From NCBI GenBank assembly GCA_035272265.1, contig DATEQV010000164.1:1-23551 (forward strand): a DNA stretch of 23,551 bases, given 5' to 3'. Position 1 is the first letter of the stretch; every line of letters begins with the position of its first letter. Below the pieces are notes generated by a model. It saw nothing but the letters and a program-made list of their open reading frames with translations, ran no database searches and was not told the DNA's origin. The position numbers and the translations under genes are program-made. Shown here in pieces: positions 8,119-14,262 of the stretch. This DNA is from Acidisphaera sp035272265 (GTDB taxonomy: Bacteria; Pseudomonadota; Alphaproteobacteria; Acetobacterales; Acetobacteraceae).

Positions 8119-9041
8119 AATGAAAACTCCATGCCGTCCCGCGCGACCGTCCAGCCCGCCGCGACGGCCTCTGCGTATTCCGGCGAGTCGGTCAGCAGCA
8201 CGGGGTTCGTGTTGTTGATATGGATGAACACGCGACGGCCGACGGCAACGTCGCGCAGCGCGGCGATCGTGCCGCCGGGGCCGCTGATGCTCATATGGCC
8301 CATACGCGCGCCGGTCTTCTGGCCGAGCCCGGCAGCGATCATTTCCTCGTCGTGCCACAGCGTGCCGTCGAACAGCAGCAGCGCGGCGCTGTCGAGCCGG
8401 CGGCGCAGCTCCGGGGTCACCCGCGCGCAGCCGGGGACGAAGAACAGCGAGGGGCCGCCCGGCTCGGCGATGCGCACGCCGACGGTCCCGGCCTCGTCGG
8501 CGCGGAACGGGTCCTGTTCGGTCTCGTTGAACAACGGCACTTTGCCGGGCACGGCGAACAGCTCCATCTCGAGCCCCAGCTTTTCGCCCGCCGCGGTCGC
8601 CAGTGCGACGGTGCGGTCGCCGTCATGCGCGTAGCGCGGCACGCGCGACGCAGGCAGCACCCGGAAGATCGGGTTGTCGTCCAGGATCGCCAGCGTCGAT
8701 GCCGCGCCGTGGACGACGAATGGCTGGCCCTCCCGCAGGCTCAGCAGCCCGGCCACCGTGTCGACCTCCCCGCTGGTCAGCACGACGGCGGCGATGGGCG
8801 AGGCGCGCCCGCGCGCATCCGGCCCCGGCTGCAGGAAGCGGTTCGCGGCGATCTGGGCCGGCAGGTCAGGGGCGGCGTTGAGGATCACCCAAGCATGGCC
8901 GTCCGCGCTGACGGCGAGCGACGTTTGTGTGCGGTGCAGCGCGGCCGGGTCGTTTGCCCGCGCACGCCGGCAACCGGCGCACGCGCAATTCCACTGTGGG
9001 AAACCTCCGCCGGCCGCGGACCCCAGGACGACGGCGCGCAC
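8115..9041 (-). CDS. pqqB: PqqB, metallo-beta-lactamase-fold PQQ biosynthesis protein
   Basis: PqqB is proposed to hydroxylate the crosslinked Glu-Tyr intermediate. The 308-residue protein begins with the family hallmark GSAAGGGFPQWNCACAGC, carrying the CxCxxC zinc site, and ends with RRVFIHINNTNPVL, which contains the conserved His and NNTNP. The central motif reads LTSGEVDTVAGLLSLREG. In PqqB proteins I recall, such as that of Methylorubrum, the residue after the second Asp is His (DH), a metal ligand; here it is Thr. Start is GTG at 9041, 59 nt after pqqA, with no strong ribosome site. No other start gives the MRAVVLGSAAGGG beginning. Confidence 0.95.
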   Translation of the reverse strand: MRAVVLGSAAGGGFPQWNCACAGCRRARANDPAALHRTQTSLAVSADGHAWVILNAAPDLPAQIAANRFLQPGPDARGRASPIAAVVLTSGEVDTVAGLLSLREGQPFVVHGAASTLAILDDNPIFRVLPASRVPRYAHDGDRTVALATAAGEKLGLEMELFAVPGKVPLFNETEQDPFRADEAGTVGVRIAEPGGPSLFFVPGCARVTPELRRRLDSAALLLFDGTLWHDEEMIAAGLGQKTGARMGHMSISGPGGTIAALRDVAVGRRVFIHINNTNPVLLTDSPEYAEAVAAGWTVARDGMEFSL

Positions 9042-9100
9042 GGGGTCAGAAAATCCGGCAGACGGCTCGCGACGCGATGCCGGCTACCGGACCGATTCCG

Positions 9101-9178
9101 TCAGACCTTCGCGCAGACGTAGCAGTTGATTTCCATCGCGGCGGAGATTTCGACCACGCGCGGCTTTTTCCAGGCCAT
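9101..9178 (-). CDS. pqqA: PqqA, PQQ precursor peptide
   Basis: This 25-residue peptide is the substrate from which PQQ is built. It contains the Glu-x3-Tyr pair that PqqE crosslinks, Glu16 and Tyr20 in MEINCYVCAKV, after a typical MAWKKPRVVEIS start. A strong ribosome site (GGAGGA) lies about 5 nt before the ATG at 9178, which decides this start against the longer reading frame to 9286. Cys19 and Cys22 flank the crosslinked Tyr. A Cys at the second place is also found in acetic-acid-bacterium-like PqqA, as I recall. The peptide lies first in pqqABCDE. Confidence 0.93.
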   Translation of the reverse strand: MAWKKPRVVEISAAMEINCYVCAKV

Positions 9179-9206
9179 GTATTCCTCCGGTTGGTGAACG
9201 TTTTTG

Positions 9207-9221
9207 TCGGGGTGACCCCGA
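9207..9221. promoter_or_regulatory. Perfect 15-nt palindrome in the pqqA leader; candidate operator or RNA hairpin
   Basis: TCGGGGT and ACCCCGA are perfect 7-nt arms around one central base. The site lies 29-43 nt before the pqqA ATG, just after the expected transcription start of the -35/-10 pair at 9230-9258. It could be a repressor site or a hairpin at the 5' end of the mRNA. On the pqqA strand it is followed by CAAAAACG, not by a T run, so it is not a normal terminator. Confidence 0.45.
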
Positions 9222-9229
9222 TGCGAACG

Positions 9230-9258
9230 ACTATGCCACCCGCATGACGGGTAAACAA
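9230..9258 (-). promoter_or_regulatory. Candidate promoter of pqqABCDE
   Basis: On the minus strand TTGTTT (9258-9253) is followed after exactly 17 nt by CATAGT (9235-9230). This is a weak sigma-70-like pair, but it is placed correctly for pqqA. A second small inverted repeat, ACCCG/CGGGT (9238-9252), falls inside the spacer. The other stretch, 9259-9353 up to the TonB-receptor stop, shows no clear terminator. Confidence 0.35.
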
Positions 9259-9353
9259 GTACGCCATACGGCGCAGGGACAATCAACGAGGGTAGCGAGA
9301 TCGGCCGATAGTCGTTTGCAATCGTGACCGCAACAGCTTGCCCGGGCGCGCGA

Positions 9354-11861
9354 TCAGAACGTCACGCGCACGCCGCCGAAGCCGCCGATCGGCGCGCCGG
9401 GCGACAGCGAGCGCGGGTTGGCCGCACCCGGAACCTGCACGATCGGCACGTCGGACGTCGGTGAGAACGTGCCGTAGGTCGCGTATTTCGCGTTGAACGC
9501 GTTCTCCACGCGCCCGAAGAACTCCAGGTTGGGCGACACCTTGTATGACGTATGCACGCCGATCACCGTGTAGGCGCCGGTGGTGGGGTTCTGGTTGCTC
9601 TCGTCGCCGAACAGGTACGTCCCGCTCGAGAAGATGCCGTTGAAGCCGACGGACCATTGCTGCGTCGCCGCATAGTCGGCGCCGAATTTCAGGGTGTTCG
9701 CCGGGATCCCCGGCAGCCGGTCGCCGGGCTGGACATAGATGTTGCCGTTCGCGTCGGCATACGGGTTGTCCGGGCTGTTCAGGATCAGCGAATTGCCGAA
9801 CGTGGCGCTGGTATAGGCGTAGCCGAGGTGCAGCGAGAGCCGCTCGGTCTTGTAGCTCGCGCTCAGCTCCAGGCCCTGGCGCAGCGTCTGGCCGACATTC
9901 TCGAAATAGTCGCGCCCGATGGTGGGCGAGCTGACGAACAGGATGTCGTCGTCATTCGTCGTGTGGAAGTAGCCCGCATGCCAGATGAATCCGCCGTCCC
10001 ACAGGCGACCACGGCCGTTGAACCCGGCTTCCCAGGTGTGCGCCACGACTTGCTTTAGGTTGGGGTCGCCGACGAAGAAGTTGGCCAGGCTGCACGGCGC
10101 GCTCGGGTCGGCGCAGGACAGTTCCGACGGCGTCGGCGCCCGGTTGCTCACCGCATAGCCGCCATAGACCGAGACGCCTTGCGTGATCTTGTAGGTCAGG
10201 CCGGCGCCGGGATTGAGGTGGCTGTAGGTGTGGTTGCCGTTCAGCGCTGTGCCGAGTTCGTCGCTCAGGTCGATCTGCGCCATGTTGAACCGGCCCGACA
10301 GCGTCGCCGTTAGGCGCGGCGTGATGTCGAACGTGTCGACCGCGAAGGCGCCGTAGTAGTTGTTGGCGACGCCCACCCGCACCGGCGTGACCGAGCCGTC
10401 CGCCAGATCCAGGCTGAACACCTGGCCGAACGGCGGCGCGAACCAGTCGCGGTCCAGCGTCAGGCCGCCCAGCAGGGTCTGTGCCGCGAACATTGTTCGC
10501 CCGCCGTCGTAGCTCAGCCCGGCGACGAACTGGTTGTTGTGGCCGAAGATCGGGTCGGTGTTCGTGACCTGTCCGGAGGCGCCGAAGGAATTCGTGTTCG
10601 TCGTCTCGGTGTTGAGCACCGAATACGGGCCGCCGGCGGCGAACTGTCCGGCGAAACCCGGCAGCGAATTGTAGGGGCTGTTGACGACGAAGTTCGGAAT
10701 GGTGGCGCCGCTGGTCGTCGTCAGCGGGCCGACTCCGGTCTCGCAGACGAGGTTGGAACCGTCGGTGCAGGCGGAAACATTGCCGGCATTGCCGTTCAGG
10801 TTCTGCTGATACAGGTAGCTGTAGTAGGCGACCGCCTGCAGCGAGGTGGTGTCGGTGACGTCGTAACTGTTGGTGGCGACCACCCGGATGGACTGGTTCG
10901 TGACCAGGTTGGGCGAGGTGAACGTCGCGGCGCGGTTCACATCCAGCAGCTGGACCGGTGTCGTGCCGGGGCCGACCAGCGAGTTGTCGGCGAGCGTCAG
11001 GTTGATGTGGCCTTCCGCCCGCTCGCTGCGCCAGCCGACATCGCCGTAGAACTGGCGAAGCTGACTGGGCGAGTCCTGCCGCCAGCCTTCCGTGTTGATG
11101 GCGGTCAGCGCCGCGTAGGCGGCGACGTTGCCCGTCTGGATGCCGAACTGGCCGGAGCCCTCGATCGTGCCGAACGACCCGCCGGACAGCTCCATCTCGG
11201 CGCCGTGATAGGTGAAGCCGTTCTTCATCTGGATCGACAGCGACCCGCCCAGCGCGTTCAGCCCGAAGGCGGGGTTGGAGCCGACCAGATCGGCCGACGC
11301 GATGGCATTGCTGGGGATCAGGTCGAAGTTGACGGTGTCGGCGAAGGCCGAATTGAACCGGGCACCATTGACGTAGACGGCCAGCCCCTGCGCGTTGCCG
11401 TCCAGCGGCGAGGCCGCGAAGCCGCGATAGACCAGGTTCGGCTGGAACGGATTGCCTGTCGCATCGCTCAGCGTCGCGCCGGCGATCTGCTCGTCGATCG
11501 TGCGCAGCAGGTTCGCCGTGCCGTCGTTGGAGATCTGGCCGCTGGTCAGCACGTTGGTGTTGGCCGGCACCTTGTCGCGCTCGACGCCGGAGCCTTGCAG
11601 CGGCGTGCTGCCGACCACGTCCACGTTCGGCAGCACCGTCGCGCCGAGGGCGCTTTCGGGAGGGGCGCCGGGCAGCGATTGTGCTGGCACCGACTGCGCG
11701 AAGGCCGGCACGGACGGCACGGCGAGAACGCTCGTCAGCAGCAGGACGCATCGACCGGCACGCGCGCCGGGCCGGAGGCGGACGAACAAGAGCGGCAACG
11801 CGTTCCTCTCCGGTGCCCGCCTGCGCGGGCCTGCTTGAGCGTCGGCGTTTTTGACCGGCAT
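9354..11861 (-). CDS. TonB-dependent outer-membrane receptor
   Basis: The 835-residue protein has an N-terminal export signal (hydrophobic LLLTSVLAVPSVPAFA, cleavage near residue 55). A plug domain spans about 78-215 (NLLRTIDEQIAGA, VYRGFAASPLDGNAQGLAVYVNG, then NPAFGLNALGGSLSIQ). A long beta-barrel with alternating aromatic strands ends in GGVRVTF; the terminal Phe is the outer-membrane assembly signal. Such receptors import scarce ligands (metal chelates, cobalamin, PQQ) using TonB energy. The setting between pqq and xox genes makes a lanthanide chelate or PQQ a candidate ligand; in Methylorubrum a TonB receptor (LutH) belongs to the lanthanide system. The ATG at 11861 has no good ribosome site and gives a long basic N-terminus, so the start is uncertain. 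Confidence 0.9.
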   Translation of the reverse strand: MPVKNADAQAGPRRRAPERNALPLLFVRLRPGARAGRCVLLLTSVLAVPSVPAFAQSVPAQSLPGAPPESALGATVLPNVDVVGSTPLQGSGVERDKVPANTNVLTSGQISNDGTANLLRTIDEQIAGATLSDATGNPFQPNLVYRGFAASPLDGNAQGLAVYVNGARFNSAFADTVNFDLIPSNAIASADLVGSNPAFGLNALGGSLSIQMKNGFTYHGAEMELSGGSFGTIEGSGQFGIQTGNVAAYAALTAINTEGWRQDSPSQLRQFYGDVGWRSERAEGHINLTLADNSLVGPGTTPVQLLDVNRAATFTSPNLVTNQSIRVVATNSYDVTDTTSLQAVAYYSYLYQQNLNGNAGNVSACTDGSNLVCETGVGPLTTTSGATIPNFVVNSPYNSLPGFAGQFAAGGPYSVLNTETTNTNSFGASGQVTNTDPIFGHNNQFVAGLSYDGGRTMFAAQTLLGGLTLDRDWFAPPFGQVFSLDLADGSVTPVRVGVANNYYGAFAVDTFDITPRLTATLSGRFNMAQIDLSDELGTALNGNHTYSHLNPGAGLTYKITQGVSVYGGYAVSNRAPTPSELSCADPSAPCSLANFFVGDPNLKQVVAHTWEAGFNGRGRLWDGGFIWHAGYFHTTNDDDILFVSSPTIGRDYFENVGQTLRQGLELSASYKTERLSLHLGYAYTSATFGNSLILNSPDNPYADANGNIYVQPGDRLPGIPANTLKFGADYAATQQWSVGFNGIFSSGTYLFGDESNQNPTTGAYTVIGVHTSYKVSPNLEFFGRVENAFNAKYATYGTFSPTSDVPIVQVPGAANPRSLSPGAPIGGFGGVRVTF

Positions 11862-11881
11862 GGGTGCGGCAGGCAACTGCG

Positions 11882-11902
11882 GCGCGACGCTTTCCGCGTC
11901 GC
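11882..11902. promoter_or_regulatory. Perfect 8-bp inverted repeat in the TonB-receptor leader
   Basis: The arms CGCGACGC (11882-11889) and GCGTCGCG (11895-11902) pair perfectly around a 5-nt spacer, 21 nt before the receptor ATG. In the mRNA this would be a stable hairpin with a GGAAA loop next to the translation start. The 11-mer CGACGCTTTCC (11884-11894) recurs exactly in a dyad upstream of xoxF. It may be an operator half-site or a leader structure. Confidence 0.4.
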
Positions 11903-12032
11903 GTGATGCCGCGCGCCTGGACTCCGGCCCATCGTGCAGCGGCGGCAGGACGGCGCTATCATCGGCGGGGCGATCGGCGCGGCCTCGGCCGGATGGTCCG
12001 ACCTGCCTGCGCCGATCAGGTGGAGAGCGCCC

Positions 12033-12821
12033 GTGCCCAGCGCACCGGACCGAATCGCCCGCGTTGCATCGATGCTCGCCGCCTTGGTGCTGTGGGCCGC
12101 TCCGTCGTCGGCCGCCGATCATCTGTCAGCCGATCAGGTGCGGGCGGTGGTCGTGGCGTCGCCGGGGAAGGCAAACCTCGCCGGCAAGGACATGAGCGGC
12201 GCCGATCTCACCGGCCTCGACCTGAGCGGTGCGGCTCTGGCGGGTGCCAACCTGTCGGGCGCCAACCTGCACGGCGTCAAGCTGGTCGGCGCCGATCTCA
12301 CCGGTGCCGACCTGAGCGGGGCCGACCTGACGTTCGCCTGGATCATGCGCGCCAACTTCACCCGCGCGCGCCTGCACGGCGCCACGCTGCAAACCGTGGT
12401 CACCTCGACCGGCATGGACAATACGCAAGACCAGGCGGCGACGTTCGTGGACGCGGACCTGTCGGACGCGTCGATCACGGTGAACTTCAGCTTCGACGAC
12501 CTGCGCGGCGCCCGTTTCACGCACGCCCACATGACGGTGGACATGAGGAACCAGTCCATGGGCCTGCTGCGCACGGCGTTCGAGAGCGCGAAGCTGGATG
12601 GCGCCGACTTCACCGGCGCCGGCCTCGGTCACGTCACGTTCCGCTTCGCCAAGCTCGGCCATGCGCGCTTCGTCGACGCCGATGCGCGCAACGCCGACTT
12701 TGCCGGCGCGGACCTGACCGGTGCAGACTTCACCGGCGCCAAGGTGCAGGACGCGCGGTTCGCGGGCGCCACGATGACCGGCGTGACAGGCCTCGCCTCG
12801 GCGGCCGGGGGCGCGGACTGA
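12033..12821 (+). CDS. Exported pentapeptide-repeat protein
   Basis: The 262-residue protein has a signal peptide (hydrophobic MLAALVLWAAPSSA, cleavage near residue 28). It then carries many A(D/N)LxG-type pentapeptides in two blocks, about 46-120 (ADLTGLDLSG, ADLTGADLSGADL) and 182-250 (ADFAGADLTGADF). These fold as a right-handed four-sided beta-helix, usually a protein-binding surface with no catalysis. A less regular stretch, 121-180, separates the blocks. GTG at 12033 is preferred because GGAGA lies 6 nt before it and the signal peptide begins here; a Met at residue 14 is possible. It is divergent from the TonB receptor and coupled to the next gene by TGATG. The location should be periplasmic or at the outer membrane. 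A role in alcohol oxidation is inferred only from position. Confidence 0.85.
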   Translation: MPSAPDRIARVASMLAALVLWAAPSSAADHLSADQVRAVVVASPGKANLAGKDMSGADLTGLDLSGAALAGANLSGANLHGVKLVGADLTGADLSGADLTFAWIMRANFTRARLHGATLQTVVTSTGMDNTQDQAATFVDADLSDASITVNFSFDDLRGARFTHAHMTVDMRNQSMGLLRTAFESAKLDGADFTGAGLGHVTFRFAKLGHARFVDADARNADFAGADLTGADFTGAKVQDARFAGATMTGVTGLASAAGGAD

Positions 12822-13213
12822 TGGCGCGCAGCAAGGTGCGGGGGAAGGCTTGTATGGCGGTTTGGCATGCAGCGGCGCTGACGGCATCGACGCTGGTCCT
12901 GCTGGCGGCGAGCCTGCCGCCGGCGGCGCGGGCGGACGACAGCGGCTATCCCACCGAAGCCCGTGCCGACTACGTGTTCGCCTGCATGGCGACCAACGGC
13001 AACAACCAGGGAGCCCTGCACAGCTGCTCCTGCGCCATCGACGTGATCGCATCGGTGCTGCCGTACTCGAGCTACGAACAGGCCGAAACCGTGCTGCGGA
13101 TGCGCCGGTCGGCGGGCGGCTACCTGGGACAGGAGTTCCACACGGCCATCAGCAACGACATGGTCCGCGACCTGGAAGAAGCGCAGGCCGAGGCCGAGGT
13201 GCGGTGTTTCTGA
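12821..13213 (+). CDS. Small exported protein with four cysteines
   Basis: I do not recognise the family. From the ATG at 12821 it has 130 residues. That start overlaps the upstream TGA by one base (TGATG). The ATG at 12854 is an equal choice, with a GGGGGAAGG ribosome-like site and a cleaner signal peptide (AVWHAAALTASTLVLLAASLPPAARA). The mature part has Cys at 55, 69, 71 and 129 by the long numbering (VFACMATNG, SCSCAID, RCF end), which could make two disulfides or a metal site. It is otherwise helical and acidic at the C-terminus. Coupling to the pentapeptide gene suggests they act together in the periplasm. Confidence 0.75.
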   Translation: MARSKVRGKACMAVWHAAALTASTLVLLAASLPPAARADDSGYPTEARADYVFACMATNGNNQGALHSCSCAIDVIASVLPYSSYEQAETVLRMRRSAGGYLGQEFHTAISNDMVRDLEEAQAEAEVRCF

Positions 13214-13220
13214 TCGCAGC

Positions 13221-13256
13221 GTGACCGGGACCGGGCGCTGTTCACACCCGGGTCAC
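13221..13256. terminator. Possible bidirectional hairpin between convergent genes
   Basis: GTGACCGGG (13221-13229) can pair with CCCGGGTCAC (13247-13256) with one bulged base and a 17-nt loop. It spans the 28-nt gap between the four-Cys protein and the convergent SoxYZ-like gene, and covers the latter's stop codon. There is no T tract, so intrinsic termination is only a possibility. Confidence 0.35.
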
Positions 13257-14060
13257 CGGCCACTGGTCCTTGAATTCGTGGCCTTCGTTGTCGGCGGCTT
13301 CCACGCGAAAGCTCGCCGCGCCGTTGGGACGGTAGTCGAAGCGGAACTCGGGATTCTCCGAAATCGAGATTCCGCAATCGATCGATAGCAACGGCTGATC
13401 GCCCTGCCAGATGCGCACCGCGGTGACGAAGTGGGCCGGCACATACAGGCGGGTGAGCTGATCCATCTGCATCCCCGTGTAGTTCGGGTGATGGATCGTC
13501 AGCTCCGCCTCCCGCCGCATGTCTTCGGCCGCCGCTGCCGGCGGCACCTGCACGAAACGCATCGCGCCGAGCGGAATCGAGCTCGCCTCGGCCTTGGCGG
13601 GCGACGCCGAGCAGCCGCCGGATGCTTTGACGAAGCGCGCCACGCCATAGAGCTGGCCGTCGCCGAGTTCCGCCACCGCGTGAAGGTTGGTGTACGAATC
13701 GACCCGCAGCCGCATCGCCAGCGTCCGCACGCCGCTTCCCGCGCCGAAGGTGAACACTGCCGCGAGCGGCGACGGGTTCTCGTCGATCGTCAGCGTGATG
13801 CTGCGGATCGATCGTGCGTCGTCAGGCGGCAGCAGAGTGTGGATGATAACGGGAACAGCTGCTGCATCTATGGCACGATACGGGGCGTCAATGGCCAATG
13901 CCGTGCTGCCATTCACGATCGGGCGGCCATTGAAGATCTGCGCGGAGAGCGACGGCCACGGATCCGGCTGTTCCGTCTGCGCTTTCGCCGAACGTGCGAG
14001 CGCGACGGCTGCCGTCGCGGCGAGAACTCTTCTGCGGTGCAGCATACGTTGCGCGTCCAT
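13242..14060 (-). CDS. Quinoprotein dehydrogenase-associated SoxYZ-like fused carrier
   Basis: The 272-residue protein has a signal peptide (RRRVLAATAAVALARSAKA, possibly Tat). A SoxY-like immunoglobulin-fold half follows (to about residue 155), then a SoxZ-like half (about 165-272). Between them lies KASGGCSAS with Cys150. In true SoxY a GGCGG tail carries the sulfur substrate on its Cys; here the Cys is kept but sits in an internal linker. Fused proteins of this kind are known beside PQQ alcohol dehydrogenases, with unknown function. ATG 14060 has the ribosome site AGAGGGA a few nt upstream. It is divergent from xoxF across 202 nt, which probably holds the control region for both. A thiol-carrier role in the periplasm is inferred. 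Confidence 0.85.
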   Translation of the reverse strand: MDAQRMLHRRRVLAATAAVALARSAKAQTEQPDPWPSLSAQIFNGRPIVNGSTALAIDAPYRAIDAAAVPVIIHTLLPPDDARSIRSITLTIDENPSPLAAVFTFGAGSGVRTLAMRLRVDSYTNLHAVAELGDGQLYGVARFVKASGGCSASPAKAEASSIPLGAMRFVQVPPAAAAEDMRREAELTIHHPNYTGMQMDQLTRLYVPAHFVTAVRIWQGDQPLLSIDCGISISENPEFRFDYRPNGAASFRVEAADNEGHEFKDQWPVTRV

Positions 14061-14136
14061 GCTTCCCTCTCGTGCAAACGGCAGTGTACCCGCCGCACGC
14101 GTGCTCACGATACTTTCAACTGCCATTGACACGTTT

Positions 14137-14150
14137 TCAGGGCTGCTTAA
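14137..14150 (+). promoter_or_regulatory. Dyad element upstream of xoxF, shared with the lut-like operon
   Basis: TCAGG-GCTG-CTTAA lies 113 nt before the xoxF ATG. The sense strand upstream of the lut-like binding-protein gene has TCAAG-GCTG-CTTGA, identical at 12 of 14 positions including the spacer. A TTGACA at 14126-14131 just before it could be a -35 box, but no good -10 follows. It may be a regulator site common to both promoters. Confidence 0.4.
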
Positions 14151-14171
14151 AGGTGAGGTCGGGTGCATTAA

Positions 14172-14195
14172 AAAGCGACGTTCAACCGACGCTTT
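14172..14195. promoter_or_regulatory. Second inverted repeat upstream of xoxF
   Basis: The arms AAAGCGACG (14172-14180) and CGACGCTTT (14187-14195) are inverted repeats matching at 8 of 9 positions, with a 6-nt spacer. The centre is about 80 nt before the xoxF start. The right arm lies inside CGACGCTTTCC, found exactly in the TonB-receptor leader. It is a candidate operator for a dimeric regulator. Confidence 0.4.
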
Positions 14196-14262
14196 CCAAC
14201 CTAAGCGCCGTAACAATGGCTCATCCGCACAGCGATGGGCAGAGGTAATCGGGAGGGACCAT

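Noticed and set aside
9101..9286. Longer version of PqqA starting at 9286
   Set aside because: The extra 36 residues do not resemble PqqA, and the strong GGAGGA site lies just before the internal ATG at 9178.
10539..11906. Open frame antisense to the TonB receptor
   Set aside because: It is low-complexity Gly/Arg/Val-rich and opposite a well-supported receptor gene.
12850..13224. Alternative frame over the four-Cys protein gene
   Set aside because: It has no signal peptide and is Gly/Arg-rich. The frame from 12821 has a good signal peptide, coupling and a sensible mature part.
14126..14154. Sigma-70 promoter for xoxF from TTGACA at 14126
   Set aside because: The -35 box is good, but the sequence 17 nt later (AAAGGT) is a poor -10, so it is mentioned only with the dyad.
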